This document shows positions 7,953 to 18,100 of a DNA stretch of 41,324 nt, piece after piece (position 1 is the first letter of the stretch; the number at the start of each line of letters is the position of its first letter). The DNA is from Opitutaceae bacterium (GTDB taxonomy: Bacteria > Verrucomicrobiota > Verrucomicrobiia > Opitutales > Opitutaceae): positions 1 to 41,324 of the forward strand of contig JAGOJU010000028.1 in assembly GCA_017994935.1 (NCBI GenBank). Reading direction: 5' to 3'. Position numbers and translations under genes: made by a program. The notes below the pieces were generated by a model that made no database searches, had not been told where the DNA came from, and worked only from the letters and a program-made list of their open reading frames with translations.

Positions 7953-7971
7953 TGTTCATAAGGAATGAACA
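7953..7971. promoter_or_regulatory. candidate IclR operator at the TonB receptor promoter
   Basis: TGTTCATAAGGAATGAACA is a perfect palindrome with 7-base arms and a 5-base centre. It lies directly downstream of the candidate -10 box, the position expected for a repressor. IclR proteins bind palindromes of about this length. Confidence 0.6.
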
Positions 7972-8026
7972 TATGCCGAGCCCGTCATAGGCCGTCATTT
8001 TCCACAGATCCCCACCAACCATCCCC

Positions 8027-11000
8027 ATGAAGACACTGCCTCACACTACCCGTGCGCGGACGCGGACAATTCGCGGCTGCATGGCGCCGGCCTGCCTCGC
8101 GCTCGCCCTTTCGGCGGGCTCGCTTGCCGGGCAATCGACCACAACCACACAATCTTCCAGCTCTGCCAGATCGGAGGTCGAGAAGGATACGGTCGTGCTC
8201 AGTCCGTTCACCGTTTCCAGCGACAAGGATACCGGATACGCGGCGGGTGACTCGCTCGCGGCGAGCCGCTTCAAGACCCGGTTGATGGACTCGGCGGCGA
8301 CCATCTCCGTTTTCACGGAGGAGTTCCTGCAGGACCTTGGTGCGACAAATCTCGCCCAGGTCCTGGAGTACGGCGTCAATTCCAATCTCGATTACGACCA
8401 GAACCGGCCAGACCCGACCATGTTCTATCTTGATGCCGGCCTGCAAAGCACGCGTATCAACAATCGTGGACTTTCCGGTTCCAGCCTCACCGACTTCTTC
8501 CGCTCCCGGATGCCGACGGATTCGTACAACACCGGTCGTTTCGATTTTGCCTCCGGCCCGAACAGCGTGCTTTTTGGCGTCGCGAATTCTGCGGGGTCGA
8601 TCAACACCTCCACGCTCCAGGCCGAATTGCGTGGGAATCACTACCGGTTTCGGACTCAGGCGGGCCGCTGGCAAGATTACCGGGCGTCGACCGACATGAA
8701 TGTTGTGATTGTGCCGGATCACATTGCCTTACGTGTAATGGGCATGCATGCGCGCCGCAACGACTGGCGTTTGTGGAATGATCGCGAGGACAACCGCGTC
8801 ACGGGCTCCATTCGTATCGTTCCGATCAAGAGGATGGGCACCAATATCGTCGCATCCTATGAGAAGGCCGATCTTTCGGGCATGTGGTCGGTGCCGCAGA
8901 ACCTGGGGGACAACATATCCTTTTGGGATACACTTCCGGACTCTGTGCGACTGATCGACAATCGCGGAGCAGCCCTCTCCACCGCGGCCGCCGCCGTCCG
9001 GGGGCTTGAGCGCATCGCAGGAAACCGGCAGTATGTCGTCAGCAATTCCGGAGATGTCTTTGCCAATACGGTCAACACGACGCTCGGGGGCATGAACCTG
9101 TACACGAGCACAAGTTTCTACGAAACGGCTGCACAATTCAATGCGCTCGTCGGTGTTGTCCCGGGATGGAAGGCGAGTGTCTTTCGCGATACTTTTCAGA
9201 CCCTGCTTCCCGCCTCGCAGGCAGAAGCCGATCGGAATGGACCATATCAATCCAATCTGGTGGCTCCCTACCAGATTGGCTACGGTCCGGATACGACCAG
9301 CCTCAGTGATATCGAGAGACTGTTTGTCCGGGTTGAACAGCCGATTGGCGACAACCTCTTCATCGATGTCAGCTATCAGAACGAGAATGCGCTAGGTACT
9401 GCGAAACGCATGGATATCCAGGTGTCCGCTGATCCGAATCTCTACATTCCCAACGGGGCGGGCGGGGTGAAGCCGAATCCCAACGCTGGCAGGTACTACA
9501 TCGACGGAGCCCCCCTGCGCACGATCAATGGCGACGATAATGAGGCCTTCCGTGTTTCCGCCCTCTACAATCTGAATCTCAACAAATTTGGCGACCACAA
9601 GATCCTGGGAATGTTTGAAACGAGTGAGAACATCTTCACTCAGCTCCAGGGGAATCAGGTTCTGGTCAACGCCCAGACAAAGGCCCCGATCGCCAATGCC
9701 GATGTCCGCAATGCCAATAATCGCGTCGACTATCGCACCTACATCACCCCGGATTTTCTGGACTACCGCGACTGGTATGCCGGCACGTTCGAGGACAACA
9801 AGCTGGTCCGCGTAAACGGCATCGACTACATCAAGTCGTTTGTCGACAACAGCATTTCCGGCAACAAGTCGACTGCGGACACTTACGTGCTGGCAACACA
9901 GAGCGCGCTCTTCAACAAACACGTCTTTGTCTCGCTAGGCTATCGCCGGGATAACTATTCGACGCTGAATCGGATCACGGATCGTTTGGCCGCTACAGAC
10001 CCGCGCGTGACATCCGGAAAGCAGTACGCCGGTGAAAGCTACCTTACCGACGACTACATCAAGATCAACGAGGACACGTTTCATACCTACACAGCGGGTA
10101 TTGTCTGGCACGTACATCCGAAGTTCTCACTTTTTGCCAACCAGGCGACGAATGTGGCTCCTGCGAACACGAGCCGTCGCACGATCGAAAACAATTTCGA
10201 CGTGCCAAACCCGGTTCAGGGCAAGGGCAATGACATGGGAGTCATGCTGCGCCTAGTGGATGACAAGCTGGCCGTCCGGTTGACATACTACAAGGGCGAG
10301 AATCCCGGTAATCCGGTGAATCGAGCGAGTTCGGTGGTGCAGGATTACGACCGCATCATCAGCGCGTTTGCGACGTCGATCAACCCTGCCACAGGGAAGA
10401 CCTACATCACTCAGGCCGATGCCGATGCACGGTTCATCTATATCAAGTCACGGGGCAGCGCGGGAACCTATGGTGGAGCAATCGTGGATGGCATGTCCGA
10501 CGATGTGACCTCAGGATATGAGGCTGACATCAAGTTCAATCCATCAAGGAACTGGACGCTCACGGCATCCGCGTCCTACACGAAACTCGAGCGCAGCAAC
10601 ATCTTCTCGGAGTTTGAACCCTGGTTCAACAACGAGCGCAAGTACCTCGAGCAGTTCGGGAATCCCGCGGGCCTCGTCGATCAAAACGGCCTCTCCATTG
10701 ACGTCGCCAACAGACTTGAATTGATGCAGCTCGCGATCGAGGATGTCCGCAATGCCGGCGCCTTCGGCTTCAACAACCGTCCCTACAAGGCGAACTTCTT
10801 CACGCGTTACACCTTCAGTAACGGCAATCTTCGAGGATTTTTTGTGGGAGGAGGCATGCGGTGGCAGAGCCAGAACCGGGTTCAAAGGGCGGTCACCGGC
10901 CTCAATGATCTTGGCCGGAGGGTCTATGGACCCGTTCTGTATGGCCCAGAGATCCTGGAATTCGATGCGCTAGTCGGCTACGCCGGTCGGACGGACATCT

Positions 11001-11161
11001 TTGGCAAACGCACCAACTGGCGTGTTCAGCTCAACGGTTACAATGTCCTGAACAACCGGGAGATTCAGGTGCTTCGCTATTCTGCCGACGGCAGCCGCCT
11101 CTGGCGCGTCACGCCGCGTGCTCCGGGCAGCTGGCGTGTCTCGTTCTCGCTGGACCTCTAA
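8027..11161 (+). CDS. TonB-dependent outer-membrane receptor (Opitutaceae type)
   Basis: Outer-membrane beta-barrel that imports a ligand using TonB energy. The protein has 1044 residues. A signal peptide covers about 1-36 ('CLALALSAGSLAGQ'). The segment at about 56-76, 'VVLSPFTVSSDKDTGYAAGDS', is characteristic of the large receptor family of Opitutaceae. The plug domain follows ('SAATISVFTEEFLQDLGATNLAQVLEY'), then a long barrel ending 'APGSWRVSFSLDL'. As first gene of an IclR-controlled run with sugar enzymes, it probably imports an oligosaccharide. It has no SusD partner, as usual outside Bacteroidota. The MFS gene begins 33 bases later. Confidence 0.95.
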   Translation: MKTLPHTTRARTRTIRGCMAPACLALALSAGSLAGQSTTTTQSSSSARSEVEKDTVVLSPFTVSSDKDTGYAAGDSLAASRFKTRLMDSAATISVFTEEFLQDLGATNLAQVLEYGVNSNLDYDQNRPDPTMFYLDAGLQSTRINNRGLSGSSLTDFFRSRMPTDSYNTGRFDFASGPNSVLFGVANSAGSINTSTLQAELRGNHYRFRTQAGRWQDYRASTDMNVVIVPDHIALRVMGMHARRNDWRLWNDREDNRVTGSIRIVPIKRMGTNIVASYEKADLSGMWSVPQNLGDNISFWDTLPDSVRLIDNRGAALSTAAAAVRGLERIAGNRQYVVSNSGDVFANTVNTTLGGMNLYTSTSFYETAAQFNALVGVVPGWKASVFRDTFQTLLPASQAEADRNGPYQSNLVAPYQIGYGPDTTSLSDIERLFVRVEQPIGDNLFIDVSYQNENALGTAKRMDIQVSADPNLYIPNGAGGVKPNPNAGRYYIDGAPLRTINGDDNEAFRVSALYNLNLNKFGDHKILGMFETSENIFTQLQGNQVLVNAQTKAPIANADVRNANNRVDYRTYITPDFLDYRDWYAGTFEDNKLVRVNGIDYIKSFVDNSISGNKSTADTYVLATQSALFNKHVFVSLGYRRDNYSTLNRITDRLAATDPRVTSGKQYAGESYLTDDYIKINEDTFHTYTAGIVWHVHPKFSLFANQATNVAPANTSRRTIENNFDVPNPVQGKGNDMGVMLRLVDDKLAVRLTYYKGENPGNPVNRASSVVQDYDRIISAFATSINPATGKTYITQADADARFIYIKSRGSAGTYGGAIVDGMSDDVTSGYEADIKFNPSRNWTLTASASYTKLERSNIFSEFEPWFNNERKYLEQFGNPAGLVDQNGLSIDVANRLELMQLAIEDVRNAGAFGFNNRPYKANFFTRYTFSNGNLRGFFVGGGMRWQSQNRVQRAVTGLNDLGRRVYGPVLYGPEILEFDALVGYAGRTDIFGKRTNWRVQLNGYNVLNNREIQVLRYSADGSRLWRVTPRAPGSWRVSFSLDL

Positions 11162-11194
11162 GCCGGATTTCGCCCCATCGGGGCATCGCCCTTC

Positions 11195-12406
11195 ATGAAT
11201 GTCCCTGCAGAGCCCGGAATCAGTCCGCGTCGGGCGATGGTCCTGTGCACGCTGCTGTTCTTTGCGGCTGCGCTGTGCTTCCTTGACCGTCAGGTTCTGA
11301 GCATTCTCGCTCCGAAGATCACCGAGGAGTTCGGGCTCTCCAACACGGTCTATTCACGGATCGTCTTCGCCTTTGTCCTCAGCTACACGGTGATGCTTGC
11401 ACTTGGAGGATGGGTGATGGATCGGTTGGGGACACACCGTGGCCTTTCGATTTCGGTGGGCTTCTGGTCCCTGGCAAGTGCCGCGCATGCATTTGTCACC
11501 GGCGCATGGAGCCTCGGCATTGCGCGATTCTTTCTCGGGGTGGGCGAGGGACCCTGTTTTCCTGGCACAACGAAGGGTGCGGTCGAGTGGATGCCTCCTC
11601 ATCGGCGCGGATTTGGCGTGGGCTTTGCCAACAGTGGCTCGGCCCTTGGCGCGATCCTTGCACCACCGCTCACGGTCTGGGCGGCCGCGACCTGGGGCTG
11701 GAGGGGGGCGTTTGCCGGAACCGCCATTCTTGGAATGATCTGGTGGATTGCCTGGCGACTGGCGTTTGCCGGCGTTCCGGTCGTGAGGGGCAGCATCGCC
11801 GAGCGATCCGGGGCGCGCTGGAAGAATCTCTTGATGCGACCTGAGGTCCGCCGGCTGCTGATTGCCCGATTCTGCTTCGATCCGGTCTTCTACTTCTACA
11901 TGTTCTGGATTCCCCAGTACTTGAATCGGGAAAGGGGAATGTCTCTCGGCGAGATCGGTGCGCTGCTCTGGATTCCCTTTGTTGCGCTCGAAATCTCCAA
12001 CATCTCCGCGGGTTTTGTTTCGGACTCGCTTGTCCGTCGGGGATGGGACCGCAAACGCGCGCGAATGCGCCTCATGCTGATAGCGGCACTGCTCACGCCT
12101 GCCTCCTTTGCCGCCGCCCTGGCCACCACACCTTTTCTCGCGATTGCCCTGATGGCGGTTCTGCTTTTCGCGCATGGAATCTGGATCGCGAATTACATGA
12201 CCCTGGTCGGAGAGACCGTCGCAAAGGACGAAATCGCGACGACGGTGGGTCTCACCGGCATGTGCGGCGGAATAGCCGGCATGGCCTCCAATCTCGTGAT
12301 CGGCCCCGTTGTCGACCACTATTCCTTCACGCCCATTTTTCTCGTCTCGGCCATCGTTTATCCGCTCGCGTGGATCATCATTCGCACCGGGCGCAGCTTC
12401 CGCTGA
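11195..12406 (+). CDS. MFS transporter, anion:cation symporter (ExuT/GarP-like) type
   Basis: Inner-membrane permease of 403 residues with about 12 predicted membrane helices. Family features are 'CFLDRQVLSILAPKITEEFGLSNTVYSRI' at helix 1, the loop 'DRLGTHRG' after helix 2, and 'FFLGVGEGPCFPGTTKGAVEWMPPHRRGFGVGFANSGSALGAI', which closely follows the hexuronate/galactarate transporter pattern. This suggests an organic-acid sugar such as a uronate or aldonate, or a small glycoside, as substrate. It lies 33 bases after the TonB receptor and 8 bases before the isomerase-like gene, so it probably carries the product of periplasmic cleavage into the cytoplasm. Confidence 0.9.
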   Translation: MNVPAEPGISPRRAMVLCTLLFFAAALCFLDRQVLSILAPKITEEFGLSNTVYSRIVFAFVLSYTVMLALGGWVMDRLGTHRGLSISVGFWSLASAAHAFVTGAWSLGIARFFLGVGEGPCFPGTTKGAVEWMPPHRRGFGVGFANSGSALGAILAPPLTVWAAATWGWRGAFAGTAILGMIWWIAWRLAFAGVPVVRGSIAERSGARWKNLLMRPEVRRLLIARFCFDPVFYFYMFWIPQYLNRERGMSLGEIGALLWIPFVALEISNISAGFVSDSLVRRGWDRKRARMRLMLIAALLTPASFAAALATTPFLAIALMAVLLFAHGIWIANYMTLVGETVAKDEIATTVGLTGMCGGIAGMASNLVIGPVVDHYSFTPIFLVSAIVYPLAWIIIRTGRSFR

Positions 12407-12414
12407 CAATTCCC

Positions 12415-13926
12415 ATGCAAGTTCTCGATTCACCCCATCTCGCCGAAACCACCTCTGCGCGCCCGCGTATTGCCCGCCGCAAGCCCCGCACCGCGCGTGT
12501 CGGGGTTTTTGGCGTGGGTTACCACGCCTACTGGAATCAGTTCCCCGGCCTTCAGGATGAGCTGTTGAAAAAGATCGATGTGCTCGTGGAAAAGGTGTCC
12601 GCAACGGGCGTCACTGTCACCAACTTCGGCCTCATTGACCGGGCTCAAGCGGCGTATGCGCTGGTGCCACGACTCAAGGCCGCCGACCTGGATCTGGTTT
12701 TCTGTGACATGGTGACCTATGCCACGTCGGCCACTTTCGCGGTGATTGTGCGTTCGCTCGACATCCCGATAGTCCTGGTCGCATTGCAGCCGCTGGGTGC
12801 GCTGGATTATCCGCGCGCCACGACTCACATGCAGCTTGCCAATGATGATTTCTGCTCGGTTCCGGAGTTCACGGGAGTGGCCGTCCGCATGGGCAAGCGT
12901 CCGCCGGAGGTGATACTCGGCACCCTGCATGATGATCCGGCAGCGGATGCGGAGATTGTGGAATGGTGCGAGATCGCGATGGTGCTGCACGACTTGAAGC
13001 GCGCGCGGGTGGGGCATTTCGGGCATCCGATCGAACACATGTTCGATATGCAGACCGACCAGGCGGCGCTGACCGCCGCGTTCGGATGTCACATCGTACA
13101 AACTGAGGCGGATGATCTCCTCCGGTTCGAACGCGAGGTCACCGATGCGGAGACACAGAAGAAGTGCCAGGAGATTCTCGACCTGTTCGACACGCCCGAT
13201 CCCAAGGCGGACCCCGTGACGCGGAAGCTGTCGGAGGAGGACCTGAACACGGCCGCAAGGGTCGCCGTCACGTTGGACAAGTTCATCGCGTTTCATCAAC
13301 TCGACGGGCTCGCGTATTATTACGAGGGGGAGCCCGGCAGCACGCTGCGGAAAATCGTGACCAATCTCATCGTGGGGAATTCCCTGCTGACGGCTGCGGG
13401 GTTTCCGATGTGCGGCGAGTCCGATCTCAAGACCTGCGTCGCCATGCTGATCATGGACCGGCTCGGGATCGGGGGCAGTTTTGCCGAGTTTCATCCGATT
13501 GATTTCAAGGAGGGATTTGTCCTGGTCGGGCACGATGGCCCGCATCACATCAACATAGCCGATGGCAAACCCGTGCTTCGGAGCCTGATCAAGTATCACG
13601 GCAAGCCGGGGCATGGCGCCAGTGTCGAGTTCAAGATCAAGGAAGGACCGATCACGATGCTGAGCATAGGCGTGACCGCGCACGGAAGATTCAAGTTCAT
13701 CGTGGCCGAGGGAGAGAGCGTTCAGGGACCGATACCGGCAACCGGCAACACCAACACGAGAGGATTCTTCCAGCCTGATGTGAGGACCTTCCTCAGGCGC
13801 TGGGTCGCGGAAGGACCAACCCATCACTTTGCGTTGGGGGTGGGGCACCGTGCGCAGTCGCTGCGACGCCTCGGAGAGGCTCTGGGAATCGAAACGGTCA
13901 TCATCGACCAGAGCGTCCAGCGATGA
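12415..13926 (+). CDS. L-arabinose isomerase-like / L-fucose isomerase-superfamily protein
   Basis: 503 residues from the ATG at 12415, the first start after the MFS stop codon. The same frame is open further upstream, but inside the MFS gene. The layout follows AraA: an N-terminal Rossmann-like region ('VGVFGVGYHAYWNQFPGLQDEL'), a middle region, and a C-terminal metal site. Candidate ligands are Glu335 ('CGESDLKTC'), Glu358 ('FAEFHPID'), His373 or His377/378 ('GHDGPHHI') and His470/471 ('GPTHHFALGVGH'), whose order and spacing resemble AraA. It probably interconverts an aldose and a ketose, but it is divergent and the sugar need not be arabinose. No kinase or epimerase follows in this operon, so the pathway must continue elsewhere. 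Confidence 0.75.
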   Translation: MQVLDSPHLAETTSARPRIARRKPRTARVGVFGVGYHAYWNQFPGLQDELLKKIDVLVEKVSATGVTVTNFGLIDRAQAAYALVPRLKAADLDLVFCDMVTYATSATFAVIVRSLDIPIVLVALQPLGALDYPRATTHMQLANDDFCSVPEFTGVAVRMGKRPPEVILGTLHDDPAADAEIVEWCEIAMVLHDLKRARVGHFGHPIEHMFDMQTDQAALTAAFGCHIVQTEADDLLRFEREVTDAETQKKCQEILDLFDTPDPKADPVTRKLSEEDLNTAARVAVTLDKFIAFHQLDGLAYYYEGEPGSTLRKIVTNLIVGNSLLTAAGFPMCGESDLKTCVAMLIMDRLGIGGSFAEFHPIDFKEGFVLVGHDGPHHINIADGKPVLRSLIKYHGKPGHGASVEFKIKEGPITMLSIGVTAHGRFKFIVAEGESVQGPIPATGNTNTRGFFQPDVRTFLRRWVAEGPTHHFALGVGHRAQSLRRLGEALGIETVIIDQSVQR

Positions 13927-13939
13927 CAGACTTGCCGCG

Positions 13940-15109
13940 ATGAAAGCGAGGAATGGCCAACAAGGATATGGGAGGAGGAAGGGACTGCCCTTCGTCGACG
14001 GCACGATTGACACCGGGGTCGGTGCCGGCTGTCCGAAGAGAGGGGCAGGGTTCAGGAACGTCGTTGCGTGGCTGCTGATTGCGGCGGTCATGGGGCCGCT
14101 TGCCCGGGCGGAGGCTCCCACGCTCGCCGAGCGGCAGGCGGCGCTGCTGCTTTCTCCGCCGCGCAAGGTGGTCGTGGCCACGGTCTGCACCTTTCTTGGT
14201 CGAAAAATGACTGCGGGAGACCGTGTCGCCATCATCGATCGTTTTCTTGCCGAAGCGGCGAAGCAGGCGGAACAGCAATATCCAGGAACGGGACTCGATC
14301 TTTTTGTCCTTCCGGAAAATGCCCTTCAACGGGGCTCCGAGGCGGCGCGGTCAGCCGGCAATCGGGCGTTGAGCCTGGAGGATAAGGAGGTCCGGCAGGT
14401 GGGAGCTCTGGCTGCGCGGGAAAGTACCTGGCTGATCCTTCCGATGCAGCTTGCGGAGAAGCTCCACGGGCGTGAGGTCTATCGCAATGCCGCGGTATTG
14501 TTTGACCGCAAAGGGCGGGTGGCTGGCGTCTACCGCAAGCTGCACCCGCTCGCGGACAAGTCCGGGGTCTTTGAGGGTGGCGTCACCCCCGGAGAGGATG
14601 CGCCGGTGTTTGTGACCGATTTTGGGAAGGTGGGGATACAGATCTGTTGGGACATGTCGTTCGAGGATGGATGGGCGGCGCTGGGAGCGTCAGGCGCCGA
14701 ACTGGTGGCGGTTCCAAGCGCCTCTCCCCAGAACATTCCCCTGGCATGGTTTGCGCACCGCCATCGCTACTGGATCGTCAATTCGGCTCCGCGTGACAAT
14801 GTTACGATCTTCAATCCCATCGGTCTTCCCGATGCCCAGCTGACAAAACCCGGAGTGCTCGTCCACCGGTTTGATCTCGTTTCGGCGGCCATCCATTGGA
14901 ATCCCGAGGTTGACGAGGGCCGCGTGTTCCAGAGGCGTTTTGGAGATCGTGTGGGATTTGTCTGGAATGCGCGCGAAGACACCGGGTTGTTCTGGTCCAA
15001 CGATGCAAACCTTTCGATCGGTGCGATGATGAAGGAATTGGGGCAGGAGCAGATGGATGCCCAGGTCGAACGCATTCGAAAGGCGCTCAAGGCGCACAAG
15101 GCGCACTGA
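13940..15109 (+). CDS. exported carbon-nitrogen hydrolase (nitrilase superfamily)
   Basis: 389 residues from the ATG at 13940; the frame also opens further upstream within the preceding gene. The nitrilase catalytic set is complete: Glu126 ('LFVLPENAL'), Lys200 ('GVYRKLHPL') and Cys236 ('GIQICWDMSFEDGW'). A hydrophobic segment 'VVAWLLIAAVMGPLARA' at about residues 41-57 looks like a signal peptide or anchor after a long basic N-terminus. Most members of this superfamily are cytoplasmic, so export is unusual. Family members cleave amides or nitriles or transfer acyl groups. In this carbohydrate operon it could remove an N-acyl or amide decoration, but the substrate is unknown. Confidence 0.85.
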   Translation: MKARNGQQGYGRRKGLPFVDGTIDTGVGAGCPKRGAGFRNVVAWLLIAAVMGPLARAEAPTLAERQAALLLSPPRKVVVATVCTFLGRKMTAGDRVAIIDRFLAEAAKQAEQQYPGTGLDLFVLPENALQRGSEAARSAGNRALSLEDKEVRQVGALAARESTWLILPMQLAEKLHGREVYRNAAVLFDRKGRVAGVYRKLHPLADKSGVFEGGVTPGEDAPVFVTDFGKVGIQICWDMSFEDGWAALGASGAELVAVPSASPQNIPLAWFAHRHRYWIVNSAPRDNVTIFNPIGLPDAQLTKPGVLVHRFDLVSAAIHWNPEVDEGRVFQRRFGDRVGFVWNAREDTGLFWSNDANLSIGAMMKELGQEQMDAQVERIRKALKAHKAH

Positions 15110-15122
15110 TACTCGAATCGAT

Positions 15123-18100
15123 ATGGAATCCCGCCGCAGGACCCCACCAAGTTCCTCACCGTTCCGACGCCTTGGACTGTGTGTCGCGCTGGCCGCCGTG
15201 ACTGTGATCATGGCGCCGGTGGCATTGGCGGGCCCCTCCCTTGAGGATGGATTTCGCACGCCCCCTCCGGAAGCAAGACCGCACACCTACTGGCTGTGGC
15301 TCAACGGCCATGTGCACCTGCCCACCGCGGTGGAGGAACTGAGGGCCATGAAGGATGCGGGACTCGGAGGCGTTCTCCTTTTCGAAATGGGGGCGCGCGG
15401 TGATCCGGCAACGATCCCGTCGCCTGGCCCCGCCTTCCTGAGTCCCGAGTGGGTTGCCCAGTTGCAGGTGGCTGCGGACGAGGCAAGGAGGCTGGGCCTG
15501 CAGGTCGACATGTCAGTCATCAGCAGTTGGGACATGGGTGGGCCCTGGATCGACCCCGCGCACGCGGTGATGGCGCTCTATGCGACTGAAGCCGTGGTGC
15601 AGGGAGGGAAACGTCTCGATGTCGCCCTGCCATTCCCCGAGCCGGAGAAACTGGCGCCACTCGGCCCCGACGGGCGCCCCGCCTTCTGGACCGATGTATC
15701 GGTTTTGGCGATACGCGATGCCCGGCGATTGGCATCTCATGAATTTGTGCTCCGCCTGGATCCGGTCGGTGTGCATGATCTGGCAGCGGTTGTGCTTGAC
15801 CAGGGCAGGCCGGAGGCGCCTGCGGCTTTGGCGTCGACGATGACGCCGGTGCGGAGATTTTCCATTGCGGTCTCGACGACGGGTGAAAGCGATTCGGATT
15901 TTACCGAGATCCTTCAGGGGGAACTCAAGCCAGGGGAGGGGCGGCAGCGTTTTGAACTGCCTGCAGGAACAAAAGCTTCGCACGTGCGGCTGCGATTGCT
16001 GAGCGGTCACGATGCTGCGCGCGCGAGATGGACGCTTGGCGAGTTTGAGGTCCTGGACCCCTCTGGACGGAACGTTGCGGCTTCTCACACCGCCGACCAA
16101 TCCCGGGATGGTGCGCTGTTGGTACGTGCGCCCACGCCCCTGTCCTACGCTGCCTGGCGGGCGGGCAATGTGCATAACGGCCTGACCAGGGGTTCAGGCG
16201 GAGTCTTCGCGACTGCGGGGCTTCCGTCGTTTGACATTCGGGATCGAAGCCAGTTGGTGGACGTGACCCGCCACGTGGACAGGGAGGGACGTCTGCGCTG
16301 GGAAGCTCCGGCGGGTGCGTGGACGATCCTGCGTTATGTGTGCATGGTCACGGGGGAAAAACTCAAGGTGCCAAGTCCCGCATCGACCGGGCTGGCGAGC
16401 GACCACCTCAGTGCGGAGGCGACGAGGATTCACATGAATCACGTGGTCGAAAAACTGAAGAAGGGGTTGGGCCCGGATCTGGCGGCGAGAGGATTGAAAA
16501 ACATGTACCTCGCGAGCTATGAGGTGGTGGGTCGTGTGTGGTCACCCGTGTTTGCAGGTGAGTTCAAGCGCCGGCGCGGTTATGAACTTGAAACGTGGCT
16601 GCCCGCTATTTTCGGTGCGCGAATCGGCAATGATGAACTGACGCAGAGGTTCCTCTTTGATTACCAGAAGACACTGGGGGAGGTTGTTGTTGATGCCTAC
16701 TACCGCACGGCAGTGGAGGTCGCGCGTGCCGCGGGTCTGAAGGTGAAGTCGGAGGCGGGCGGACCGGGGCCGCCGATTCATACGCCGCCGGTGGATGCAT
16801 TGCTCGCGGATGGAACGGTTGACAGCGTGCAGGGAGAATTCTGGCCGTTCTGGCCCGACAATGACGCGCTCAATGTCATCAAGGAACCGGCTTCCGCGGC
16901 GCACATTTACGGCAAACCGCGCGTGCATCTTGAATCCTTCACATCATTCCATCACTGGGCGGAAGGCCCGCAGGATCTGAAACCAAGCGCCGATCGTGTC
17001 CTGACCGAGGGAGGCAATCATTTTGTCTGGCACACGTGGACACACCAGGCGCCGGATTATGGATTGCCAGGGCTCGTTTATGGAGCGGGCACGCACCTCA
17101 GTCGAAGCGTCACCTGGTGGCCGAAGGCCAGGCCTTTCCTGAGCTACCTTGCGCGAAGCTCCTTCCTGTTGCAGCGCGGACGTTTTGTGGCCGACGTGCT
17201 CTACTACTACGGTGATGGCGGAATGAATTTTGTGGGTCCGCGGCGGAATCCGTCTGCCCTGGGCCCTGGTTACGACTATGATGTCGTCAATGCGGATGTG
17301 ATTCTCAACCGCCTTTCCGTGCGCAATGGCAGGCTAACCCTGCCTGACGGCACCAGCTATGCGATGCTGGTGCTGCCCGAGACAGATGCCATCCATCCTC
17401 CCGTGCTGGAAAAGCTGGAGGCCCTGGTGCGCGGGGGTGCGGTGATCGCAGGGGCGCGTCCCATGCGGGCCTCAGGTCTCCAGGGTTATCCCGAGAGCGA
17501 TCGCCGGGTTCGCGACGTCGCAGCGAAGGTCTGGGGCGATTTGGATGGGCGTACGAGGACATCCCGCAGGATGGGTGATGGGCGTGTCTATTGGGGGGTG
17601 ACGGAGAGGCAGGTACTTGGGGAACTCGGTCTGTCGCCCGATTTCCTTGCACCGGCATCGCTCGATTTCACCCACCGGCGCGACGGATCGGATGACATCT
17701 ATTTTGTGCGCAACAGGACCGACGAACCCGTGAGGACGACGGCGTCCTTCCGCGAAGCGGGGCGCAGCGTGGAGTTCTGGGACGCGGTGAACGGAACGAT
17801 CCGTCGCATCAGCCACGTCGAGGAGCGGAAGGGCAGGACGGATGTCCCGCTCGCACTTGCGGCGCGCGGATCCGGATTCGTGATCTTCCGGGCGGGCGGA
17901 TCGCCTGGCAAACTGGAGCAGGTCGACTTTTCCACGGCACCGGTTCCGCGGAAAAGCCTGTCGCTTGAAAGGAACTGGACCGTGGATTTCTCGTCCGGCC
18001 TCGCAGCTCCTGGCCGGCTTGAGCTTTCGCGGGTGGAACCCTGGACGCGGCAGAGCGATCCTGCGTGGCGGTATTTTTCGGGTACAGGCAGATACAGGCA

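Noticed and set aside
12430..14235. Long open frame on the minus strand (about 600 codons) opposite the AraA-like gene
   Set aside because: It lies antisense to a clear gene, has low-complexity Arg/His/Gly-rich translation with no motifs, and is the usual product of high GC at third codon positions.
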